In this document: positions 38,218 through 49,071 of the stretch, piece by piece | Layout of the letters: each line of letters starts with the position of its first letter | Position numbering within the stretch: the stretch's first letter is position 1 | NCBI GenBank assembly: GCA_036873135.1 | Contig: JAPTYO010000050.1 | Span: forward strand, 1 to 64,000 | Direction of reading: 5' to 3' | Length of the DNA stretch: 64,000 nucleotides | Source of the DNA: Clarkia xantiana subsp. parviflora | Taxonomy: Eukaryota; Streptophyta; Magnoliopsida; Myrtales; Onagraceae | Made by a program: the position numbers and the translations under genes | Notes under the pieces: generated by a model | What the model was told of the DNA's origin: nothing | What the model saw: the letters and a program-made list of their open reading frames with translations, nothing else | Database searches by the model: none

Positions 38218-38665
38218 TAAAATGCATACCGTCAGTGCAAAACGAATAATAACATTTGAATAAAAGTGCAATATGCATGCTAGCTCCGTCTATAAGCCAT
38301 TAAAAACTGATGTTATATTATCACGTGCCACATATGTATCATTTGACAATTATTCAATATGAATGAGAATAATTTAAACTATAATGAATCAAAATAGTAA
38401 ATAAATGAGTTAGAAAATAATAATAAAATTTACAACATAAAGGGTTATTTTATTTTCGCACTATTTAAAGTCTTTTACTTTTGCATTGAATAATTGCCAC
38501 TTGCGTGGTATGTGACAATTTAACGACATTTTTTAACGGCTTGTGGTCGACGGAGCATGCATTTTGTACTTATGATCAAACTTTAGTATGCATTTTGCAC
38601 TTAGCGTGTATGCATTTTGCAACTTGAGCCAAACATGTTGATTTGTGAATTGGCTATTTCCCCTT
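38216..38665. mobile_element. Foldback MITE with about 170-bp arms
   Basis: The left arm (ACATTGTAAAATGCATACC, GTGCAATATGCATGC, TAGCTCCGTC, AAGCCATTAAAAACTGATG, AATTATTCAAT) matches the reverse complement of the right arm (ATGCATTTTGCAACTTGAGC, AGCATGCATTTTGTAC, GGTCGACGGAG, TTTTTTAACGGCTTG, ATTGAATAATT). The right end runs to AATTGGCTATTTCCCC at 38665; the left end lacks that terminus and looks truncated. It adjoins the broken end of the CLV1-like pseudogene. Confidence 0.6.
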
Positions 38666-39776
38666 ATCAAATTGTTATCTCAAGTTTGAGCACTTTAATG
38701 AATTATTAGCTGGATTTTTTTTTTTTTTTTTTTTTTTTTTGGAACAAATAATAGCTTAGGTTTTGCTTGTGAACAAATCTCTATTACATTATAGGCAAAA
38801 TTGGTCACGTAGCTTGCACACAGTTGAAGAAAAACTGATCTAAATGACTAAATTACCCTTATAGAAAAGACAATTTTTAAAATGCTTATCATATTAGAAT
38901 GAAACTCTAAAATTCTAGTTACGTAATTCTTATGAATGAGGGCGGATCGATTACTTTAGGTCAATTTATTGAATTTTCTTCAATTACATTTGACCAATTT
39001 CATTCATATTTGACGAAACTAGTAACTTCTCCACCAACGGATCTGAATTCGCAAAGTTTTTTTTTTTTTGAACTTTATCTAAGAATTTATCGTACCCAAA
39101 TTTCAACCAACAATATAATAGTTGACCTTTGTAAAAAGGAATCATTGTAGAGTTTTTTTTTTGGGGGGTAGAAATGGAAAATAGAGTTGAAACGTATAGA
39201 GATCAAAGTCGTCCGAGCAATGATGGTCGTCATATACAAACATCAATTTCACAATTGATTTTCTAGAAAATTTTGAGGAAAATTAGACTCAACTTTATTT
39301 GTACAGATAGCATTAAATTGAAGGAAAATACTAATCACCATTACGCATGTTAAATATAACATAAAAAATAATAGGAGGTAGCCCAGCCCCAGCCGGCTAC
39401 CAGACACATCAGGACTTGGTTTGCTCAATTACCCGACATTATCGATCTGAGTCCCCCCTGGTTTTCTAAGCAAAAATAGGCATTTTGACCACAACCAAAA
39501 CTTCATATCAACAACTGCACCAAGAAAGCTCCCCGCATTCAGTGCATATAAACCTTGCCATCTTTAGAACAAACTGTAACAAAGGCAGGCTCCACCTTAT
39601 CAACAAACAATCTGCACATTTCCCAGATCCAACGATAACCTCAAGCAAAACGTCAAATGGTTCGTAAGTAAGAACACAACATCAACAAGCAAGAGTTGAA
39701 AACAACCTCAAAACCCAGATCAACATTTACAGGATTCCGAGTAACAAACACAACTGAGCTGGCATCACATTCGGCC
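38666..39776 (-). other. 3' flank and UTR of the synaptotagmin gene
   Basis: Runs of T at 38709-38740 and 39056-39069. From about 39370 to 39776 the DNA is less AT-rich and probably includes the 3' UTR of the minus-strand gene, but no polyadenylation signal could be fixed. The open stretch at 39485-39667 on the plus strand is a shadow. Confidence 0.4.
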
Positions 39777-42700
39777 TCACGACGATGAAGTTCTCCACTG
39801 CAGCTCAATTTGAATCTGCCCGTTCTTTGAATCGATCAGGTTGTACTTTGCATTGATTCTCTTATTGTGGACTACATCAGATAGGGGGATGTCCACGTAA
39901 CCTAGAGTCTCCTGGTAATTGATATTCAACAACAATCATCAATTTCAGGATTGATTATAATTTTCTCATCACGTTAGTTAAATGCAAATCTTATCATGAT
40001 GCCACTTGACGTGGAGTATTCATTTACCTTAGGGTGCAGAATACCGAGCTTTGAGGATGCGCTCTGAACTTCAATATGAATCCTATCATTAGTAGGTGGT
40101 TCGTCCAACATAAACTGGAACTCTTCGTCCCATCTCGGATCTCTATTCTTCTTTACAGCCTACAACAATCTCAAAAGAAACAAATTAGGCAATCATAATA
40201 AAATAAGACAAATCAAAGCATAACTTTCTCCACATACTAGAAATACTCAATGATTTCGTCATGCTTCATAGAGAGAGAGATCTGTTGTTATCACTAGATT
40301 TGGCAAAATGGAAAGAAGTGTCTAGCCTGGGATTAACATAGAACTTCGATTTAAAATGAGTGGATTTTGAAATCTAGGGAACGTGAATGCCTCGTAGAAT
40401 TCAAAACCTGAAGTTCAAACCATTAAACTGGTGATGCTGGAATTCAATCAAGGGGTTGGTTACGGGTTTCTAAATATTTTTAGCATGTGCCAATACGATA
40501 GAGATTAAACAATGGGTTAAAGGTACTTTTGGTACCATATGTTTGACCGTAATCTGTTTTTGGTACCATATGCTTTTTTTCGTCTACTTTTGGTACCAAA
40601 CGTTTTAATAAAGTATACTTTTAGTACATCCGTTAGTTTTGGCCGTTAAATAGCATGTGCAAGTTATGTGACCCGCCCTAAATTTTTTATTTTGTTCAAT
40701 TTAGTCCCTAACTTTATTTTGTTCAATTGAGTCCTAAAATTTCTAAATCGAATCCAATTGATAGGGCTAGGTCCGGCTAGGTCAACTGGAACCTTGGGGC
40801 TAGGTCTCAATTGACCTAGCCCTGGGCTAACCCAAGGCTGGGTCGGACCCCCGGTGACCGGGCTAGGTAAATTGGGACCTAGCCCCAATTGGGTCAATTG
40901 GACCTAACTGGGGCTAGGTTCCAATTGACCTAGCCTAGGCTAAGTCCGACCCTAGGTCAGGGTCGATGTGGTCCGCTGACCCCGACCCAGGGTCAGACTT
41001 AGCCCTAGACTAGGTCAATTGGGTTCGAATGAGTTTGATTTTGAAATTTTAGGACTAATTTGAACAAAATAAAAGTTAGGGATGTATTAGAGGGATTAAA
41101 TTGAACAAAATAAAAAGTTTAGGATGGGTCACGTGACTTGCACACGTCATTTAACGGCCAAAACTAACGGATGTACTAAAAGTATACTTTCTTAAAATAT
41201 TTGGTACCAAAAGTAGATTTCGGTCAAACATATGGTACCAAAAGTACATTTTTAACCCTTAAAACAATTTCAGGTTCATTTGCATGGTGAGACATGATTT
41301 TTAACAGGAGCAGCTTTTCAACTCAACAACATTGTAACCCCAAGAAATAGAATACATACCTTAGTTTTCTTTTCCTCTCCTCTGAACAACAAACGAACAT
41401 AAGGATTGGTGTGGTGCTTTCCTTCAACATCAGTAGCTTCATGCACAATAACTGCAAGCAACCCACCAGTAGCAGGCGTTCCTTCAGGAGCCTTTTGCAC
41501 TGAATTTGGATCTTCTTCATCCACAGGCGCTTGATCTTCCTTGAAAGGCTTATAAAGAAGCTCTAGGACAAGCTCCCCACGATTCTTCTCATTTTGAGCA
41601 TCATTGAGATCCATGTTCTTCAAAAGATTAACAGTTATTTCTTTTGGCTCCTCAGGTGTAAGATCCTTCAATGGAATCACATTCATACCCATCTTGTCGT
41701 GTTTGCCAACCTGGGAAGAGTAAATTTGCATCAGTAAACACATAATGCAACCTGTATCTAAAATGAAAGTTAAAACACTTCCCACCAATTCCGACAGTGA
41801 AATTAAACTAAGAGCAAGCAAATAAAGAAAATCTCAGGCAATTACCAAAATTTTGCTTGATATGCACAGCTGGGTTGATGTGCATCCTTATCCATATTAC
41901 TCATTATGATGTCTCTACTTTTTGGAATTTGAAATCCATGCATGACTTAAGTACTAAACTTTGATTTTAGCAAGAATTTGCTTTAATATGTCTGGAACAA
42001 AGTCTATGCAATATGAGCTAAATTGGATAAATATTTGAATCACATTTGCTTCAGACAGCTAATGCAATAAATCAAACTAACCTGTTCCCAGTCATAACAT
42101 GTGACCTCCAATGCTTGAGATTCTGGATCTTTCACAACCAAATTAAATTCCTCATTCCATTCAGGATTCAGATTGCTATGCTTCACTGTTGTCTTTTTTG
42201 ATAATTTGTCTTCCCTAAGCTTTAGCTTAATATACGGGTCTGACTTCCCCAATAGATCTTTCTTTTTAAGTTTTGTGGCCCTCAAAACCTTGACATGGAG
42301 AATTCCAACTGGCTTCCTTGCAGCTCTGAACAAAGTTATGAGAAATGAATAAACACCATTAATAGCTTAATAATGCAACTTTAATCACACCACATGAAGG
42401 ATAAATACTTACTTTGTAGGATCCAATATGGGAACTTCTAAGTACTTTGGCCACAAATACATGTTTGCGACTTGATCTTTGATCAATTCCTGTAGAAAAG
42501 AGATCAGATTACATTATATATATCATGTAAAAGATGCATATCTAAGAACTTAAGACTAAAAAAAAAAATTAAAATTGATAACAATAGTGTTATCGGATCA
42601 ACATAATAAGTAAACTCAACCGTGGTCACATACCATCCTAGAGGATGAGGATCCATGAGAAAACAAAATTATATAATACCTGGACAAACCGATACAGGCC

Positions 42701-44610
42701 AGGAATAGCCATAGCATCTGCACCAAGCAGCTTTAGACCAAAGTCTACATGGGGCTACAACCAGATTGAGCTAATTTAATAAGTGAATGGTGAAATAATA
42801 TTTGTGATTAAAATGTATGAAACAGCCAATAAACTGTTAGCTTGAAACCTATACCTTCTCCATTAGAGACACAAAGATTTTCGCAAAGCAAGGAAATGTT
42901 GGAACCAGGGGCTTCAGAGTGATACGTGGAGAAGCAAACACTTGAAGATCAACCACCTGAAATTCATATGAGCAGTCTGGAATCATTTAAGCTAAAAAGC
43001 CTATTTGTAAAGAATGAAGAAAATCAAATGGCTAATCTAACCAATCTTAGTTGGCACATTCATAATGCTTAGAGTTACCTGGACAGTGGCTTTGAGGCCA
43101 AAAGCTTTAACAGCAATTGTGATGTTAGGATTCCCAGCCCATTTCAATGCTGGCTCCATTATCAATTCCTTCTCATCAGTAATGTATACTTTCATCCCTG
43201 CAATAACCATGATATGAAGGTTACGCGATATATTAGATAGACACGTCAAAGTTCTTTATAACTATTTAGACAGAGAGAGAAATGCTGCCGATATTCAGAC
43301 GCTATTTTCATCCACTCTGAAACACAATAACGTAATATACACAAAAGAAATTCATAGTATCATGTATGCCTTTGACCAGAAAACAGTAAATTATTCAATG
43401 CATAAATGAAGATTTCCATTGTTTAATATTCTAATAGCTTACAACCAAACTACATAAGGTCATCATTCAGCAATCCAGTTCAGTTTAGAGGCACTTTTAC
43501 GCCTCCAAGTTCATTAAATTCAGAACTACAAAATGATTTTTGGGAGTTATCATCTCTGTGGAACTGAAATAGTTGTGACAGATGACAGCCAAACGAAATA
43601 CGTATATGGAGAGAGAGAGATAGAGAGTGAGTGAGAGAGAGAGAAAGAGATGCCTTGAAAGGTGGGTGGTAAGGTTCCCAGAGTAAGAGTTTCAAACTCA
43701 ACTGCGTCAATCTTATACTTCGGTATTTGTTCCGCAATAATCGGCTTGGCTATCGTCTTTGCAGTCTTGCAAATTGCCTAAAAATGCGGAAATACATACT
43801 TGAAAGAATTAAGCAGTGCAAATCAAAAGGAACTGGTGTACTATAATCCAGTCTTACAGCAGTGCATTCTCATACCTTGTCCAAATAAGGCCACATTGTT
43901 GCGATAAATTTATTGAGCCAATCAACCTTCGAAATAACACAAACTTAGAAATCAACCTTCGAAATAACACAAACTTAGAAGGTTGCTCTAACTTTCAATG
44001 AGTAACGATGGAGTTAATCTAAACAAAGATATAACAAACCTTTAAAACTGATATCAAATGGACTGAAATAACTATAAACTACACAACGAACTTATTAAGT
44101 CAGGCTTACTCTATCATAGTCAGGATTTTTCACCCACAAGGGGATCTCTGGTAGTAAACGCTGTAGAGATTCCGAATCCTGCTCACTTAGAGGTCGAACC
44201 ACCGGATCCTGAAAACAAAATGGCACCAACTAATGAGATCAAAATAATTGTACAGTCCAATCAATATACGTACTTTACAAGGAAAAGTTCCCCAACTAGT
44301 CTAAGAACAACAGAATCCCATCCAAAAATCCACAGAGTGAAGGTCAACCGTATATCAACTCGCAGATTCAGGTAACTCCATGAATTGGCAGAACCGTAAG
44401 AACACCAAACGAATTCGAAAATTTGAACCGCCCAAGCATTTCTCCGGCACCGTATCCAAAAACTACTAAAAAAAGAAGGATATCGATCGAGAAACTGACC
44501 TTGACGTTGGTCGGCTGAAAGTAGATGAACATGTAGTAGCCTACTACAAGGCCAATTGAAGTTCCGACTCCAAACCCACAAAACCCTAGTATTGTACTGA
44601 TGATGCCCAT
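39777..44610 (-). CDS. SYT1: Synaptotagmin 1 (SMP and two C2 domains), 12 exons
   Basis: Exons: 44610-44500, 44208-44110, 43926-43876, 43777-43654, 43197-43079, 42956-42855, 42754-42680, 42489-42413, 42325-42082, 41710-41360, 40159-40028 and 39911-39777. They give 539 codons in continuous frame plus a stop, close to Arabidopsis SYT1 (about 541). Residues 1-31 are a hydrophobic membrane anchor. An SMP lipid-transfer domain follows (about 68-250, with DWLNKFIATMWPYLDKA). C2A (about 258-360) keeps acidic calcium ligands D276, D282, D331, E333 and D339. C2B (about 415-520) has D428 but N436 in place of the second Asp, so weak calcium binding is expected. The family tethers ER to plasma membrane and supports membrane repair. 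ATG 44610 is chosen because it starts the conserved MGIISTILGF. Oddities: a GC-AG intron 4, a duplicated acceptor before exon 3, and a transposon in intron 10. Confidence 0.96.
40514..41258. mobile_element. Foldback transposon (745 bp) in SYT1 intron 10
   Basis: Starts GGGTTAAAGGTACTTTTGG and ends CCAAAAGTACATTTTTAACCC. The inverted arms are about 190 bp and include GTTTGACCG / CGGTCAAAC and ACGGCCAAAACTAACGGATG / CATCCGTTAGTTTTGGCCGT. The centre is GC-rich and made of CTAGGTCAATTGG-type short repeats. Flanks TTAAACAAT (40505-40513) and TTAAAACAAT (41259-41268) are a 9-bp target duplication with one A inserted. No transposase, so non-autonomous. A 9-bp duplication suggests Mutator-type mobilisation, as inference. 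Confidence 0.85.
43920..43980. repeat. 30-bp tandem duplication across the SYT1 exon 3 acceptor
   Basis: ATCAACCTTCGAAATAACAC + AAACTTAGAA occurs twice in direct succession (43921-43950 and 43951-43980). On the minus strand each copy ends in ATTTCGAAG followed by GTTGAT, so two competing 3' splice sites lie 30 nt apart. The downstream one gives the conserved VDWLNKF. Confidence 0.9.
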
Positions 44611-45007
44611 CTTCTTCGAAAGACGATCTGGAAACTCAACCAACCACCAATAGTAGCAACTGAGAAAGAGCAGGATAAGCTTAGGAATTCACTCCAAAAA
44701 CACCCGAACGCGGACAAGGAAAGGAATCAGAGGGCATTAAAGAACGATAAACGATTGCCTGATGAATCAATTACCCGAGAGGTGAAGAAAACAAGAAAGG
44801 AAGGAGAAACAGTTAAAACTGAAGCCGAAGCGTTTGTAGAGAATAAAATGGAGGGAGGCAGTGACCTAATTACTACTGGTGAGGTCGTCACTGCATTAAA
44901 GATGGCAGTTATTCTTCTCTGCTAGCCTAGTACCATCAATTCAGTCTTATAGACGAACAGATCAACATCAACTTCATCATCAATGGGAGATTGAAATATC
45001 TAAGACG

Positions 45008-45042
<35 letters not shown>

Positions 45043-45200
45043 TGGGTAATGAAAAAAATCTCCTTGACGGGCGCGTGAAGAAGCGTGGACGCAGTGTCGG
45101 TAACGTGCTCTTGGCCATGGCGCCTGCTTGCAGCTGTTGTTATTCCTTCCTTCCTTGAGAGGAAATAATAATTATTAGTATTTTGGAAAAAAAAAAAAAA
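44611..45200 (-). promoter_or_regulatory. 5' UTR and promoter region of SYT1
   Basis: Upstream of the minus-strand start. It contains a GA/CT tract (45010-45039), common near plant transcription starts, and GC-richer DNA to about 45125. The open stretches here have no homology. The transcription start and any UTR intron cannot be fixed. A run of A at 45187-45202 marks the edge of the next repeat block. Confidence 0.45.
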
Positions 45201-45396
45201 AACGGACTAAACTATGGAGCGGCCGCTGCTTCATACGGCCTATTAATAATGTATTTTATTTTTAATATCTGGTTGAATGATTTTCGGTCTGTTCTGGTTC
45301 GACTAATTCCGGTTTAACAGCGTTAGGATCTCCCGTTAAATTTGTTTGGATGTACTGTGACCCAACAGAATAGTAGTGGCTGCACCTGACAACCTT

Positions 45397-48300
45397 TAAT
45401 ATTTAATTCTAGGGTTAAAGGTACTTTTGGTGCCACATGTTTGACCTGTGTAGGTTTTTGGTGCCATATGTTTCGTTTTGTAGGTTTTTGGTGCCATATG
45501 TTTGAGAGGTTGTATGTTTTTGGTATTTCCGTTAGTCAACAGTTAGTTTGACCGTTAAATACTTTTATTTTGTTCAATTAAGTCCTCAAATTTATATTTC
45601 TAAAATTTAATATTTACAATTTAGTCCTTATTGTTTGCTCAAGTCACCGTCCAAGGCCGCCGACCGCCACGAAACGGGCCGGCCACCACCCCACGGCACC
45701 GGCCACCACCGCTTGGGGCCGAAAACCACCCCAATTGGTGGTGGCCGGCCCCAATTGGTGGTGGCCACCTCAATTGGGGCCAGCCACCACCAATTGGTGG
45801 TGGTTACATCCCCAATCGGGGCCGGCCACCACCAGTGGTGGTGGCTACGGCCCCAATCGGGGCCGGCCACCACCAGTGGTGGTGGCTACAGCCCCAATCG
45901 GGGCCGGCCACCACCAATTGGTGGTGGGTACAGCCCCAATCGGGGCCGGCCACCACCAGTTGGGGCCGCCGGCCCCGATTGGAGCCCTCTGTGGCCCCAA
46001 TCGGGACCGGCGGCCCCAATTGGTGGTGGCCGGCCCGATTGGGGCTGTACCCACCACCAATTGATGGTGGCCGGCCCCGATTGGGGCTGTAGCCACCACC
46101 ACTGGTGGTGGCCGGCCCCGATTGGGGCCGTAGCCACCACCAATTGGTGGTGGCCGGCTCCAATTGGTGGTGGCCACCTCAATTGGGGCCGGCCACCACC
46201 AATTGGGGTGGTTTTCGGCCCCAAGCGGTGGTGGCCGGTGCCGTGGGGTGGTGGCCGGCCCGTTTCGTGGCGGTCGGCGGCCTTGGAGGTGGTGGGTGGT
46301 GGCCGGCGGCCTTGGACGGTGACTTGAGCAAACAATAGGGACTAAATTGTAAATATTAAATTTTAGAAATATAAATTTGAGGACTAAATTGAACAAAATA
46401 AAAGTATTTAACGGTCAAACTAACTGTTGACTAACGGAAATACCAAAAATATACAACCTCTCAAACATATGGCACCAAAAACCTACAAAACGAAACATAT
46501 GACACCAAAAACCTACACAGGTCAAACATGTGGCACCAAAAGTACCTTTAACCCTTAATTCTATTATGTTTGTTCCAATTGATATATGAAATCAGTAGCA
46601 ACTAAAATTATTTTATGTGCATGAATTATATTCCATAATATTAATTAATTATTTAAATGTCCATTTTTTTATTTACTCTGGTAGTGGTTTTCATTTAAGG
46701 TATGGATAAGGTTTATAGTAAACTTGACTAGGGGTTTAGTATTTTCACTATGCCTATTTTTTTAAAATTTAATATTTAATTCTATTATATTTGTTCCAAT
46801 TGATATATGAAATCAGTAGCAACTAAAATTATTTTATGTGCATGAATTATATTCCATAATATTAATTAATTATTTAAATGTCCATTTTTTTATTTACTCT
46901 GGTGGTGGTTTTCATTTAGGGTATGGATAAGGTTTATAGTAAACTTGACTAGGGGTTTAGTATTTCCACTATGCCTTAGTGGTTGATTTTTTTTAAAAAT
47001 TTAATATTTAATTATATTATATTTGTTCCAATTGATATATGAAATCAGTAGCAACTAAAATTATTTTATGTGCATGAATTATATTCCATAATATTAATTA
47101 ATTATTTAAATGTCCATTTTTTTATTTACTCTGGTGGTGGTTTTCATTTAGGGTATGGATAAGGTTTACAGTAAACTTGAGTAGGGTTTAGTATTTCCAC
47201 TATGCCTTAGTGGTTGAATTTTTTTAAAATTTAAAATTTAATTCTATTATATTTGTTCCAATTGATATATGAAATCAGTAGCAACTAATATTATTTTATG
47301 TGCATGAATTATATTCCATAATATTAATTAATTATTTAAATGTCCATTTTTTTTATTTACTCTGGTGGTGGTTTTCATTTAGGGTATGGATAAGGTTTAC
47401 AGTAAACTTGAGTAGGGGTTTAGTATTTCCACTATGCCTTAGTGGTTGAATATTTTTAAAATTTAATATTTAATTCTAGTATATTTGTTCCAATTGATAT
47501 ATGAAATCAGTAGCAACTAAAATTATTTTATGTGCATGAATTATATTTCATAATATTAATTAATTATTTAAATGTCCATTTTTTTTATTTACTCTGGTGG
47601 TGGTTTTCATTTAGGGTATGGATAAGGTTTACAGTAAACTTGACTAGGGGTTTAGTATTTCCACTATGCCTTAGTGGTTGGATTTTTTTTAATATTTAAT
47701 TCTATTATATTTGTTCCAATTGATATATGAAATCAGTAGCAACTAAAATTATTTTACGTGCATGAATTATATTCCATAATATTAATTAATTATTTAAATG
47801 TCATTTTTTTATTTACTCTGGTGGTGGTTTTCATTTAGGGTATGGATAAGGTTTACAGTAAACTTGACTAGGGGTTTAGTATTTCCACTATGCCTTAGTG
47901 GTTGAATTTATTTAAAATTTAATATTTAATTCTATTATATTTGTTCCAATTGATATATGAAATCAGTAGCAACTAAAATTATTTTATGTGCATGAATTAT
48001 ATTCCATAATATTAATTAATTATTTAAATGTCCATTTTTTTATTTACTCTGGTGGTGGTTTTCATTTAGGGTATGGATAAGGTTTACAGTAAACTTGAGT
48101 AGGGGTTTAGTATTTCCACTATGCCTTAGTGGTTGAATTTTTTTAAAATTTAAAATTTAATTCTATTATATTTGTTCCAATTGATATATGAAATCAGTAG
48201 CAACTAATATTATTTTATGTGCATGAATTATATTCCATAATATTAATTAATTATTTAAATGTCCATTTTTTAATTTACTCTGGTGGTGGTTTTCATTTAG

Positions 48301-49071
48301 GGTATGGATAAGGTTTACAGTAAACTTGAGTAGGGGTTTAGTATTTCCACTATGCCTTAGTGGTTGAATTTTTTTAAAATTTAAAATTTAATTCTATTAT
48401 ATTTGTTCCAATTGATATATGAAATCAGTAGCAACTAAAATTATTTTATGTGCATGAATTATATTCCATAATATTAATTAATTATTTAAATGTCCATTTT
48501 TTGATTTACTCTGGTGGTGGTTTTCATTTAGGGTATGGATAAGGTTTACAGTAAACTTGACTAGGGGTTTAGTATTTCCACTATGCCTTAGTGGTTGAAT
48601 TTTTTAAAAAATTTAATATTTAATTCTATTATATTTGTTCCAATTGATATATGAAATCAGTAGCAACTAAAATTATTTTATGTGCATGAATTATATTCCA
48701 TAATATTAATTAATTATTTAAATGTCATTTTTTTATTTACTCTGGTGGTGGTTTTCATTTAGGGTATGGATAAGGTTTACAGTAAACTTGAGTAGGGGTT
48801 TAGTATTTCCACTATGCCTTAGTGGTTGAATTTTTTTAAAATTTAATATTTAATTCTATTATATTTGTTCCAATTGATATATGAAATCAGTAGCAACTAA
48901 TATTATTTTATGTGCATGAATTATATTCCATAATATTAATTAATTATTTAAATGTCTATTTTTTTATTTACTCTGGTGGTGGTTTTCATTTAGGGTATGG
49001 ATAAGGTTTACAGTAAACTTGACTAGGGGTTTAGTATTTCCACTATGCCTTAGTGGTTGAATTTTTTTAAT
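45397..49071 (+). repeat. 230-bp tandem array, about 11 units, interrupted near its left end
   Basis: The word TTTGTTCCAATTGATATATG recurs at about 46569, 46790, 47022, 47251, 47483, 47709, 47939, 48171, 48401, 48633 and 48862, spacing 221-232 bp. Units are very AT-rich with few substitutions and small indels in T runs, and two alternating variants (TTGACTAGGGG / TTGAGTAGGGG and AACTAAAATT / AACTAATATT). The first unit's left end lies at 45397-45411, separated from the rest by the 1143-bp foldback. No coding frame. Confidence 0.92.
45412..46554. mobile_element. GC-rich foldback transposon (1143 bp) with perfect 9-bp target duplication
   Basis: Starts GGGTTAAAGGTACTTTTGG and ends CAAAAGTACCTTTAACCC, the same termini as the element in SYT1 intron 10. 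Nearly the whole length is one inverted repeat: the left arm CACCGTCCAAGGCCGCCGAC through GCTTGGGGCCGAAAACCACC is mirrored at 46200-46325, with an extra ~30 bp in the right arm. The centre is dozens of CCAATTGGTGGTGGCCGG-type palindromic words. Target duplication TTAATTCTA is exact at 45403-45411 and 46555-46563. Overlapping open frames on both strands are composition artefacts. Non-autonomous. Confidence 0.92.

Noticed and set aside
45628..46396. Overlapping Pro/Gly/Trp-rich open frames on both strands up to 230 codons
   Set aside because: Produced by the GC-rich palindromic core of the foldback element; the same peptide words appear in both strands because the DNA is palindromic.
46555..49071. 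Telomere-like TTTAGGG words
   Set aside because: One occurrence per 230-bp unit, never in tandem, so not interstitial telomeric repeat.
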